Assembly: GCA_026120185.1 (NCBI GenBank)
Contig: JANUWF010001101.1
Coordinates: 2,976,001-3,040,000, forward strand
Source of the DNA: Voacanga thouarsii
Lineage: Eukaryota; Streptophyta; Magnoliopsida; Gentianales; Apocynaceae
Reading direction: 5' to 3'
DNA: 64,000 bases
The notes below the pieces were generated by a model. It was not told the DNA's origin and made no database searches. It saw only the letters and a list, made by a program, of their open reading frames with translations. Below are positions 46,228-56,727 of this stretch, piece by piece (position 1 is the stretch's first letter; each line of letters begins with the position of its first letter). Both the position numbers and the translations under genes were made by a program.

Positions 46228-46609
46228 TGACAGGGATTAAAATCATCATTATTTTCATAGTTATTTGAAATTAATTTGAGACACTTTTAATAAACTAACT
46301 AGTCATATTCCTTTCTATTTGATATTGCCCTTATAAAAGTACTTTTCTATAATTTTATATAAAAATAGGTGAAATTTGGAACTAATTGTGTAATTGTCTA
46401 GCACAGACCTAGCACCAGGCCAAGAAAGTGGACCTAGCACCGGTCCTATACTGGGAGAACAGAGGATTGCAGAGAAAAAGTAAACAAAATAGAGCAATTG
46501 AAATTGGAGAGGAAAAGGAGAACCATGGCTCAAGGCTCACGACGGCTCACTCATAGCTTCACCAAAAAGAAACAAAACGGAAAAGACCAAAAGCAACATC
46601 AACAAAGAA

Positions 46610-46951
46610 ATGAATTTCGGTGGGCCAAGGCAAAGGGAAAAGTCAACAAAAATGGCTCAGCAAGAAAGCAACAAGAAAAAGGAAACATTGGAAAAATGGC
46701 TTAGCAATTCGGTGGCTCAGTCAGCGGCTCAGCGAGCTGACAACAAGAAGAGGAGAAAGCTTTCGAGTGGCTCGGATGAGCCAATGCAACAGCTTGGGCA
46801 ATTAAGCTTCAACGATTTTAGTGGCTCAATTGGAAGCCAAATTCAACAATTTCAACGTCAAAAGAATGCCTTCCGTGAATACAACAAAGTCCAATTCAAT
46901 TTTCAATTTCAAAGGCGGTGGACTTCTTGTTTTTATTTAGAATTTAATTAA
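46610..46951 (+). CDS. Unidentified Gln/Ser/Lys-rich frame inside the 5' LTR
   Basis: A 113-codon frame. I recognise no family. It contains ETLEKWLSNSVAQSAAQRAD, a basic cluster KKRRK that could act as a nuclear localisation signal, and QQLGQLSFNDFSGSIGSQIQ. The 3' LTR copy preserves the same frame over about 69 codons (51103-51312) but diverges at the end. Differences between copies include both silent and amino-acid changes, so strong constraint is not evident. It may be captured host sequence or repetitive DNA that happens to be open. Confidence 0.3.
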   Translation: MNFGGPRQREKSTKMAQQESNKKKETLEKWLSNSVAQSAAQRADNKKRRKLSSGSDEPMQQLGQLSFNDFSGSIGSQIQQFQRQKNAFREYNKVQFNFQFQRRWTSCFYLEFN

Positions 46952-47035
46952 GAAAGTTTCTAATCCTTTTTTGTTTTGGATTTTTAGGAAATTACTTCTT
47001 CTTTACTTAGGCTTCTTTTAAGAACTTTGTAAGCC

Positions 47036-47045
47036 TATAAATAAA
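47036..47045 (+). promoter_or_regulatory. LTR TATA box
   Basis: TATAAATAAA within AAGCCTATAAATAAAGGC. The same motif occurs in the 3' LTR at 51462. Confidence 0.5.
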
Positions 47046-47955
47046 GGCTAATTACTTTAGAAAAAAAGAGATGCACAATGCAGAAACTTAAATATATTTT
47101 AGAGTGCATCACTAATATTTTTTCAAAAGAAAAAATTCAAGGAGGATTGTTCAAAGAGAATCTTCAGGGAAGAAGAAAGAGGCTTATTTATAAGTGCTTT
47201 CTTTTCTTTTTCTTTAGCTATGATGTATTCAATATTTTTATTATAATTTAACATTATTTTGGGATTCATGATTTTGTGTTAATTTAGGTATTTGATCAAT
47301 TCGTTTTCATCTTTGGTATTTGATTACTTGATTTCACTGGTTATTGATGCGAGTTCTTCTAATTTACTTGAGATGATGATGTTAGGAGTTTCATTGCATT
47401 AGTTGATATCACCTCGAGCAAAGGGTTATTAGCTAATTTCATATTTATAAGGAATTGAGCCTAATGCATGTTTTGTTTAGGATTAGCTTGATTGGAAAAT
47501 CTGTTAATGTAATCAAAATATAGGATTCTATGGATTAGGACCTGAAGTGGGATTTATCTAAGTAGAATCATGACTAGTGGGATGGTTGAATTTTACTTTA
47601 TATTCCTTCATGATGTTAAGATGATAATTAGTTGAGAGAATTGCGAATTGGTTCATTGTCATGTTTTCTAGGGTACTTATCTAAATTATATAAACCTATA
47701 TCCTTGAGTTGTATATGTTTCTTTTGTTCTTCTTTTTATTCTTTTCTTCTTTATTTGGTCGGTTAAGCAATAAATGAAAAGTGATTAATGTGTACATGTG
47801 CCTTTGAGGATCGATACTTGTTAATTCCATGTATTATGCTTGTGAGGAGTATACTTGCTCACAAGTATATTTTGGGATTAATATTTTAATTAAAACTTGA
47901 TTAAGGAATGAATTTAAAATTGATTATTTTATATACTCAGAATTGACACATCAAG

Positions 47956-47976
47956 TTTTTGGTGTTGCTACCGGGA
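47956..47976 (+). other. Primer-binding site, tRNA-Asp type (degenerate)
   Basis: TTTTTGGTGTTGCTACCGGG follows the LTR end by 2 bp and corresponds to TTTTTGGCGCCGTTGCCGGG. Two or three substitutions suggest age. Confidence 0.7.
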
Positions 47977-50635
47977 ACAATATCATGAAAGCTTGGATTT
48001 TGATGATTTAACCATGTTTATATATTTATATGTCTATATGTAACCGTGTTTATATATTTTTGTTGGTTGTATAATTGTATTTTAATTTCACTATATGTTG
48101 TAAATATGTAAATAGATAGATACATGTTGATAATTACTAACTTGTCATTGTATGTTTGTATATATTGTATATTTAGTATTTAATTTTACTAACCTAATGT
48201 TAATGTGAAATCTGTGTACTAATTGTATTTTTAATTTGATGAATTTTATGTCTATAATTTTGAGTCAATACAAACTCTTTTTATTTTCAAGTTTGGACTT
48301 TTTTCTTATATACACTAGCACAATATTTTGGGCAATCTAATTTTTTTTATTACTTTTATGATTATTATTTTAATGATAGTTTAATATTTAATTTATGAAT
48401 TCTTGTTTTAAATGTACCGTGGTCATGCATTCAATTAGGATAGTTTTTAGTTATATATATAAAAATTTGGGGCCAAAGCTGACCTGGCGCCAGGCCAGAA
48501 AATGGCCCTGACACTGAGCCCGCTCTACCCAACAGTAACCACACAAAAAAAAAAAAAAATCCTTTTTCGTTTGTTCCCTTACCCTTTTTCTTTTCTTCCC
48601 AGATTCTTCCTATTTTATCTTTTCCTTCCTTTTTCCTTCTTATTTGGTTTTCTTGTTTGTTTCTCTTGTTTGTCTTGTTTCCTCTTCTTCTTTTCTTCTT
48701 CACCCTATTCTTCTTCTTCTAATTATCCCCCTTGAATTAAAAATTTTAAAGCTCATACATTGGGAAATACATTGGTGGAAAAACTCTCTTCATGTTAAGG
48801 TAGATTTTACCCTCTTGAATTTCTTGGCATTTTGTATATGTATTTTTGAAGAAAAATTTACTGGACATAGACATATCCTTGTTGAGCTTATTTGGTAGTA
48901 GAAAAATGCATAGAATGGATAGTGAGTCTTGTAATTGCTTCTCAAAGTTAGCTATACATTTTTCTAAAATTTTTGCAAATATGGAAACTTGGCCTCATTG
49001 TGATATTTTGTTGTGTTGATTAAAGTTGGTTGACATTGTGCTTTTGCTATCTACGTTGGATATTATCCTTGTTTTTTTCTTAAGCATCAAAAGTTTAGAA
49101 AAGTTCTTCACTGAAAAAAGAGCTATGTGCAAAGTGTAGACAAAGAGGACTTCGTGATCCATTTGAAGGTCGTGGTGGTCCATTTAGTGGTTCTATTGGA
49201 CAATCTGGAGGCCCATTGGAGGCTCTACTTCGAGGGGGACTTAAAGGCTTTGCCTTTCTATTCTTCTTTTCCTTTAATTTTTATTTAGTTTTTATCTTGT
49301 TTTCTTCCATTTCATTTTTAGGTTTTTACTTGTGTGTTTGTTTTTCTTTTTGTAGGTAAAATTTTGCTGGTAATCATTCTTCCAACTTCTTGAAGGATGA
49401 ACTTCACTTTTCGTGGAGCTAATCTGCCTTGGGGAGTATTATTTTCTTTTCCTTCTTTACATTCTTAGTCCCTTGGTTATGCTTTAGTGTGATATTTTAG
49501 GCCATTGAGGACAATGTCCAATTTAAGTGTAGGGAGAGATTTAATATTTTCTCAAGTGCATCTTTGTGATTTTCAATGATATATGTTTGAGGGATTTTCA
49601 ACGATATATGTTTGAATTGTTGAAAATTTGAACATTTTTTTGAAGATGTGGAGCTAAATTGAGTTTATTTGTTTATAATGAAGTTATGATTTTCTTTTTT
49701 GACTTTGGATATGATTTTGTCATTCATTATGATTGATTTTATTTAAAAAGATAAACTTGTGTATTAAGTTAGATTTTGCTAAGTCTTGAGAATTTAAATT
49801 AGCCTTGGTTATATTTGGTATTTAAGTTTTTTTTTTTTATTTTTTAAGTTTGAATATGGATGATATGATGAAATATGAGAAGAGTTGTTGATTAATTCTT
49901 GTATTATGGATTTAAAATTTACTTGACTTTGAGTTTTGAATAAGGAATGTAAGGGAAAAAAATTGAGTTGAAAAAAAAACAATGGGTAGAAATAACACTA
50001 TTGTTGGTGTGAATTGAAAAAATACTCTGATTGATGAGCGTTGTAGACCTTTAGTTGAAAAGGGGGTCAATATGGGGAGAAGTAATAAGTGAATTCGGTG
50101 TACTCTTTTGAGGCTATCCCAAAGGCAAAAAAGAAAAATGAAAAGAAAGAACAAAGAAAAAATATGTTGAAAAAAAAAATTGATGATGGCTATAAGGAGG
50201 CCAATACGGTGCATGAAGAGAAATCTATGCACTTGAGGCTATCAATTCCCAAAGTCATAGAAAAAAAAGGAAGAGTGAAGTGTTTTCCTTGTTTCGCTAA
50301 CTCAAGTTTTGTAAATTTGAGTTTATAATATTTGAATTGGTTAAATGATTTGACTTGTATGATTTATGTTATCTATATTTTTACTTGAGGAGTAGAATAG
50401 TTTTTTTGTACTAAATATAAGCTTGTTTAACTTAACTTTGATGACCTTAGGATTATTTGATTTAAGGTATGAGTTTACAAAGGTTTTTAAAGGGTGAATG
50501 AATGACAATTTTTTATCTAAGGTTGGAAATAAAATTATGGCTTTATTATTGAAGAATATGAAAAGAAATAAATTATTTTGAGTGCTTTGTTAAGTATTCA
50601 CTTGAGGACAAGTAAAGATTTAAGTGTGGGGACAT
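47977..50635 (+). other. Interior of plus-strand non-autonomous element
   Basis: The first ~200 bp (GAAAGCTTGGATTTTGATGA, then AT-rich) match the leaders at 56700 (reverse) and 63720. 48480-48540 carries a GACCTGGCGCCAGGCC palindrome and a poly-A run followed by a pyrimidine-rich stretch to 48730. 49140-49260 is more GC-balanced and can be read as CAKCRQRGLRDPFEG, without recognised homology. 50180-50265 matches a block in the sister element. No gag/pol domains. Confidence 0.6.
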
Positions 50636-52466
50636 TGATAGAGGTTAAAATCATTATTATTTTTATAGTTATTTGAGGTTAATTTGAGACACTTTTAATA
50701 TAATAACTTGTCATATTCCTTCCTATATGACATTTCTCATATAAAAGTGCTTCTCTATAATTTTATATAAAAATAGGTGAAATTTGGAACTATTATGTAA
50801 TTTTTTAGCACAGACCCAACACCAGGCCAAGAAAGTGGACCTGGCGCCAATCCTATACTGGGAGAATAGAGGATTGCAGAGAAAAAGTAGACATAATAGA
50901 GCAATTGAAATTAGATAGGAAAAGGAGAACAATGGCTCAAGGCTCATGCACGGCTCACTCGCGGCTTCACCAAAAAGAAACAAACGAAAAAACGAAAAAG
51001 ACCAAAAGTAACATCAACAAAGAAATGAATTTCGGTGGGCCAAGGCAAAGGGAAAAGTTAACAAAAATGGCTTAATAGGAAAGCAACAAGAAAAAGGAAA
51101 CATTGGAAAAATGGCTCAGCAATTCGGTGGCTCAATCAGTAGCTCAACGAGTCGACAGCAAGAAGAGAAGAAAGCTTCCCAGTGGCTCGGATGAGTCAAT
51201 GCAACAGCTTGGGCAATTAAGCTTCAATGATTTTAGTGGCTCAATTGGAAGCCAAATTCAACAATTTCAACATCAAAGAATGCCTTCTGTGAATACAACA
51301 AAGTCCAATTGATTTCCAATTCAATTCTCAATTTCAAAGGCGATGGACTTCTTGTTTTTATTTAGAATTTAATTAAGAAAATTTCAAATCCTTTTTTTGT
51401 TTTCGATTTTTAGGAAATTATTTCTTCTTTACATAGGATTCTTTTAGGAACTTTGTAAGCCTATAAATAAAAGCTAATTACCTTAGAAAAAAGGGGTGCG
51501 CAATGTAGAGACTTAGATATATTTTAAAGTGCATCATCAATATTTTCTCGAGAGAAATAATTCAAGGAGGATTATTCAAAATGAGTCTTCAAGGAAGAAG
51601 AAAGAGGTTTGTCTATGAGTACTTTTTGTTCTCTTTGTTTTCTTTTTCTTTATCAATAATGTATTCAGTGTTATTATTGTAATTTAACATTATTTTAGAT
51701 TCATGATTTTGTGTTAATTTAGTTATTTAATCAATTCGTTATCATTGTTGGTATTTGATTACTTAATTTCATTAGTTATTGATGTAAGTTCTTCTAATAT
51801 ACTTGAGGCGATGATGTTAGGAGTTTCATTACATTGATTTCGTATTTGTCTAATCTTAATAGATTTTAGTGACAAAGTTAAGGTTATAGGACTAAGTGAT
51901 CAAAGATTAGTTGATTTCGCCTCGAGCAAAGGGTTATTAGCAAATTTCATATTTATAAGGAATTGAGCCTAATGCATGTTTTGATTAGGATTAGCTTGAT
52001 TGACAAATCTGTTAATATGAATCAAAATATAAGATTCCATGGATTGACAAATGAAGTGGAATTTATCTAAGTAAATTCATGGCTTGTGAAACGATTGAAT
52101 TTTACTTTATATTCCTTCATGATGTCAAGATGATAATTAGTTGAGAGAATTGCTAATTGGTTCATTGCCATATTTTCTAGGGTACTTGTCTAAATTACAT
52201 AAACCTACATCCTTGAGTTATATATGTTTTTTTTTTATTTTTCTTTTTATTCTTTTCTTACTTTATTTGGGTTGGTTAAACAATGAATGAAAAGTAATTA
52301 GTGTGTACTTGTTCTTTTGAGGATCAATACTCGTTAAATCCCTGTATTATGCTTGCGATGAGTATACTTGCTCACATATATATTTTGAGATTAATGTTTT
52401 AATTAAAACTTCATTAAGGGATGGATTAAAAATTGATGATTTTATATACCCAAAATTAAAGCATCA
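50636..52466 (+). mobile_element. 3' LTR of plus-strand non-autonomous element
   Basis: It starts TGATAGAGGTTAAAATC and ends AAATTAAAGCATCA; 1831 bp. It is similar to the 5' LTR, including the coding-like insert at 50930-51320. Its 3' half pairs with the inverted LTR at 52491-53869. Confidence 0.85.
51462..51469 (+). promoter_or_regulatory. LTR TATA box
   Basis: TATAAATA in AAGCCTATAAATAAAAGC, matching the 5' LTR copy. Confidence 0.5.
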
Positions 52467-52490
52467 GGCACCAGTTTCACCCAAAACTCA
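52467..52490. other. Junction between opposed LTRs
   Basis: About 24 bp (GGCACCAGTTTCACCCAAAA...) separate the end of one 3' LTR from the truncated end of the inverted one. They belong to neither LTR as far as I can align. Confidence 0.5.
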
Positions 52491-53869
52491 TAACGAGTAT
52501 CGATCCTCAAAGGAACATGTACACACTAATCACTTTTTAATTGTTTAATTGACCCAATAAAGTGAGAAAATAAGAAAAAGAAAAATAAAGAAATATATAC
52601 AACTCAAGGATGTTGGAATATGCAATTTAGACAATTATCCTATAAAACATTATAATGAACCAACTAACAATTCTCTCAACTAATTATCATCTTGGCATCA
52701 TGAAAGAATATAAAGTAAAATTCAATCGTTTCACAAGCCATGAATTTACTTAGATAAATTCCACTTCATTTGTCAATCCATGGAATCTTATATTTTGATT
52801 CATATTAACAGATTTGTCAATCAAGCTAACATAACCAAAACATGCATTAGGCTCAATTCTTTATAAGCATGAAATGAGCTAATAGCCCTTTACTCGAGGT
52901 GAAATCAACTAATCTTTGATTACTTAGTCTTATAATCTTAACTTCGTCGCTCAAGTCCATTAAGATTAGACAACTACAAAATCAATGCAGTGAAACTACT
53001 AATATCGTTGTTCCAAGTCAATTAGAAGAACTGGCATCAATAACTAATTATAACAAGTAATCAAACACCAAAAATGATAAATAATTGATCAAATAACCAA
53101 ATTAATACAAAATCATGAATCCAAAATAATTTTAAATTATAACAAAAACATTAAATATATCATTGTTTAAGGAAAAGAAAATAAAGATAAAAAAAGCACT
53201 CATAGACAAGCCTCTTTCTTCACCGTTGAAGACACTCTTGAACAATCCTCCCTAATTAGGTAAATTCCTCCTTCAATGAGTGATTTGAATTTATGCTCTT
53301 GGATCCACCTCCACACACCTTTTCTTGCATTTCTTTTGCTTTTATAAGCCTTTTTTATGCTAAATTTGTTACTGGAGGAATCTTGGCCGAGTAGGAATTA
53401 AAAAATACTGAAATCTCTGAAAAATTCTCAAATTCGTGCACAGAATTTTTGCCTTCCAGAACGGACCTGGCGCTGGGTATCTTCAACCTACCTGGTGCTA
53501 GGTACAATCTAGTCTTCCTCTGGGTATTTCCTCTATTTTCATTTGCCGGACAGAATGGATACGACGCCTGGTCCACTTGCCAAACCTAGCGCCAAGTCTA
53601 TTCTGTTTTGTTCCTAAAAGTTGCTCAGTTTTCCTCTGCTTGACCAGAATTAACCCAGCACTTGGTTTCTTGGCTGGGCCTGGCACCAGGTGCATTCTGG
53701 AATTGTTCACTTTTTGCTCAAATTTAACTTAAATTTGCACAAATTTGCCATAAACATTTTTTACAAGGAAAATGTCAAATAGGAAGGAATATACTTAGTT
53801 ATTACAACAAATGTGTCGCAAAACAACTTCAAATAACTTGAAAAATAATGGTGATTTTAGCCCCTATCA
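52491..53869 (-). mobile_element. 3' LTR of minus-strand non-autonomous element (truncated)
   Basis: The plus strand ends TTTTAGCCCCTATCA at 53869, so on the element strand it starts TGATAGGGGCTAAAA. It is truncated at about 52491 after ACTCGTTA. TATA region at 53339-53347. The GC-rich cluster at 53455-53700 has GACCTGGCGCTGGG and GGCCTGGCACCAGG palindromes. Confidence 0.85.
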
Positions 53870-54270
53870 CATACCCCCACACTTGAACTTTTTCTTGTCC
53901 TCAAGCAAGCAAGAATTAGGCACTAAGCATTTAGAAAAAGACAAAATAATTTAGCAATTTTTCCCTTAGAAAATTCATCCATAATGAAGACATAACCTTC
54001 TTCTAACCTTAAATATAAACTTGTCATTCACTCAACCCTTTCAAAACCTTATAAATTCTTGTATTAAATCAAACAATCCCGAGACCATCAAAGTTAAGTT
54101 AAACAAGCTTATATCTAGTACAAGAAAATCATCCTACTCCTCAAGCAAAACATAGATAACATAAATCATACAAGTCAAGCCATTTAACCAATTCAAACAT
54201 TATAAACTCAAATTTACACAACTCAAGTTAATGAAATAAGGAAAACACTCCACTCTTATGTTTCTTTTAT

Positions 54271-54350
54271 GACTTTAGGAATTGATAACCTCAATTGTAT
54301 GGATTTCTCTTCACACACTGTATTAGCCCCCTTATAGTCATCATTTATCA
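54271..54350 (-). other. Conserved 3' interior block
   Basis: On the element strand the text GATGACTATAAGGGGGCTAA ... AATTCCTAAAGTCATA matches 50180-50265 of the sister element (GATGGCTATAAGGAGGCCAA ... AATTCCCAAAGTCATA). Translated it reads EEKSIQLRLSIPKVI against EEKSMHLRLSIPKVI. It is the best-conserved part of two otherwise different interiors. Confidence 0.65.
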
Positions 54351-54483
54351 TTTTTTTCAGCAATTTTTTTTCTTTCTTCTTTCTTTCCTTACCTTCTTGC
54401 CTTCGGGATAGTCTCAAAAAAGCATGATGCTTCTTTGTTTCTTCTCTTCCACTCACCGTATTGGCCCCTTTTTCAGCAAAAGG

Positions 54484-54485
<2 letters not shown>

Positions 54486-54541
<56 letters not shown>
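54486..54541. repeat. (CT)n microsatellite
   Basis: About 27 CT units in a pyrimidine-rich context. Confidence 0.97.
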
Positions 54542-54544
<3 letters not shown>

Positions 54545-55412
54545 CAAAGATAAAAGCATTTTTTTCAACTCAATTTTTTTTTTCATCTCACATTTTTTCC
54601 TTTTCACTCAAAAAAAAAAAAAAAAAATTCTCACATTCCATATTCACAACTTAAAGTCAAGCAATTTTAAATTTATAATACAAAATTTAGTCAACAACTC
54701 TTCCTATATTCATCACATCATCCATATTCAAACTTAAATACTAACACAAAACTCAAATACCAAATATAACCAAGGTTAACTTAAATTCTCAAGACTTAGC
54801 AAAAATCCATCTTAATATACAAGTTTACTTTTTAATAAAAATCAAACCATAATGAACGACAAATCCATATCCAAATTTAGTAAGAAAATCATCACTCCAT
54901 TATAAACAAATAAGCTCAATTTTGCTCCAAAATCTCCACACTTTTAAATTTTCAATTTTTTAACAAAATTGTTTGGTACCAAGAAAACACCAAGATCATT
55001 GATAAAAACTTGGACAAAGAATATTACAAAACCACTCCCCCACACTTAAACTGGACAATTCTCATTGGTCAAGAATTAACAGAAGAAAGCATCTCCAAAG
55101 GGACTAAAAATAATAAAGGGGTAGAAAGTTTAAGCAATACTTTCCAAGTGTAATAAAGTGCCAATAGATATCAAAACTGGAAAGAGAGAGAAGGGCTTGT
55201 TCAAGAGGACTTTATTCCTACCTATAAAACAAAGCATAAATAAAAGTACAAGAAAAATAATAACAAAATATAAACACACCTAAATAAAAGAAAACAAACT
55301 AACGAAAAATACTATAAAAAAAATCCTAAGAAAGCAAATAAAGACACAACTTACTCCCCCACACTTAAGATGGAAAATATTTTCCTTGTTTGGGGAAAAT
55401 AACACCTAACAA

Positions 55413-56353
55413 CTAGAAATGGAACTTAGATAAAACAAAAGAATGACCAAAAGACCTAAAGAAACCTAAATTCAAAACAAACCCAAAACACATAAAAAAA
55501 AAACACTCTTTCCACTCATCATGCTTTCTTATCAAACCTTTGTAAAAGAAATTAATGCTTAATGAAAAAGGTAGGAATGATGAAAGCATAAATAAGAAAG
55601 GATTTTGAAAATTAGAGGGTTCATAAAAAATATCAGTTGCAATGAATGTAAATGCATGACCCCCTATCCGTGGCACCTTTTTAGACATACAAATCAAGTT
55701 CCCAACACGAAAATATAAATTATGTGTAAAAAGTGTATAAATATCAGAATCACCACTCATCCCTTCAAAAGATTTGTCACAATTAAAATTTCTCTTAAAA
55801 CTTAGCAATTGAGTTCTTAAAGATAGGATCAAGAAATTAGTACTTTTCAACACATCTACAAAAACTAATTTACCTCCCTTTGAATGGGATGAAGGGTAGA
55901 AATTACCACTATACTTCAAGGACTTCTTATGATGTAGCGTTGAAAGATCCAATTCCTTGAGGCATGATAAATTCAACACATCATTATTTGGAGATTAAAA
56001 TCATGCGGTAAAGAGAGATTAAAATTATTAGCACATAGAGGAGAATTGAATACCTCACTTTTCACATTGGATAATTGTTCCTTATATCCTCTCTCTTTTC
56101 CTTGGGGATTCTCTTGTTCAAGCGTATGAGCCTTTATGGCATCATTAACCAACTTGGCTAGTTGTATTCTTTAATGGCTCATACGTTGGGATGCTTCTTC
56201 ATTCCACTTAATGGAGGAATTTATATTGGCAACAAAAAAATGCATTGAGGCTTCAAGTGACATTTCACAAAAAGCGTCAATCCAAGCTTGCAAATTTACC
56301 AAATTCTCGTAATTATAGCTCCTTTGATCTTGTGCTCAAAAGTAGTTGTCCAT
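55413..56353 (-). pseudogene. Degraded ~310-codon frame of unknown function in the gag position
   Basis: On the minus strand an ATG at 56353 opens MDNYF, then a TGA. The same frame continues for ~125 codons with only one more stop (TAA near 56175): SYNYENLVNLQAWIDAF, MHFFVANINSSIKWNEEASQ, LAKLVNDAIKAHTLEQENPQ and NNFNLSLPHDFNL. A one-base shift near 55985 moves it into a 188-codon open frame (55979-55413), the longest in the window, with LVFVDVLKSTNFLILSLRTQ, SGDSDIYTLFTHNLYFRVGN and FTFIATDIFYEPSNF. It starts ~375 bp after the 5' LTR, where gag would be, but has no zinc knuckle or capsid motif that I recognise. The sister element lacks it. It may be an element-specific gene or captured host sequence. 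Confidence 0.45.
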
Positions 56354-56703
56354 GATAATGTCAATTTCGTACTCAAAGAAAGACAAAAATCAAATAAAAA
56401 ATAAAAAGAAATAAAAATAATAAAAAAATAAAGAAAAGAAAAAAACAAAAGGGAAAAATAAATAATAGAAAAATAAAGAAAAGAAAAATGTGCGTATTCA
56501 CAAACTATCTAAATACAAAAGTTAGTAGTATTTACAATACAACATGAAGTGAGCTAGTCAATTAAGTCACACAATGTTACAAACAACAAGATAAAATACC
56601 GATTTACACAAAGAACATATATACATATTTATATATAAACATATGAACATATAAATATATAACCATGGTTAAATCAACAAAATTCAAACTTTTATAATAT
56701 TGC
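56354..56703 (-). other. Leader of minus-strand non-autonomous element
   Basis: AT-rich; A/T-rich repeats such as AAATAAAAAAT and TATATATAAAC. Its first part on the element strand (AAAGTTTGAATTTTGTTGAT, then TTTAACCATGG) matches the leaders at 47980 and 63725. Confidence 0.6.
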
Positions 56704-56727
56704 AACCCGGCAACGGCACCAAAAACT
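56704..56727 (-). other. Primer-binding site, tRNA-Asp type
   Basis: On the element strand AGTTTTTGGTGCCGTTGCCG follows the LTR end GGCATCA. It is close to the canonical TTTGGCGCCGTTGCCGGGG. Confidence 0.85.

Larger units (their letters stand above)
46228..47953 (+). mobile_element. 5' LTR of plus-strand non-autonomous element
   Basis: It starts TGACAGGGATTAAAATC and ends TTGACACATCA. It aligns with 50636-52466. Both carry a coding-like insert (about 46500-46930 here) absent from sister LTRs at 56728-58244 and 62165-63694. TATA region at 47036-47045. Length 1726 bp. Confidence 0.85.
46228..52466 (+). mobile_element. Non-autonomous gypsy element (TGATAGGGG family), plus strand
   Basis: It is bounded by LTRs 46228-47953 and 50636-52466, with a primer site after the first and a purine-rich GTGTGGGGACAT before the second. 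The 2.7-kb interior has no gag, protease, RT or integrase. It is therefore a LARD-like element depending on enzymes from relatives. Flanking bases (AACGC and GGCAC) do not form a target duplication, so one border was probably altered by recombination, in line with its abutting the inverted sister element. Confidence 0.8.
53870..55412 (-). other. 3' interior of minus-strand non-autonomous element
   Basis: On the element strand this ends in AGTGTGGGGGTATG before the 3' LTR. It includes the (CT)n array at 54486-54541, poly-A/T runs and, at 54256-54420, a block shared with the sister element. Two further purine runs followed by GTGTGGGGGAGTA (near 55035 and 55355) resemble extra polypurine tracts. 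Serine/leucine frames over the CT array are artefacts. Confidence 0.6.

Noticed and set aside
48431..48735. Lys/Arg-rich and Phe/Ser-rich opposed frames
   Set aside because: Both derive from a poly-A run and a pyrimidine-rich tract in the element interior.
46228..52466. Recent insertion with target duplication
   Set aside because: Flanking pentamers AACGC and GGCAC do not match, so a simple insertion cannot be claimed.
54424..54737. Ser/Leu-rich protein
   Set aside because: It is the translation of a (CT)n microsatellite and flanking poly-pyrimidine DNA.
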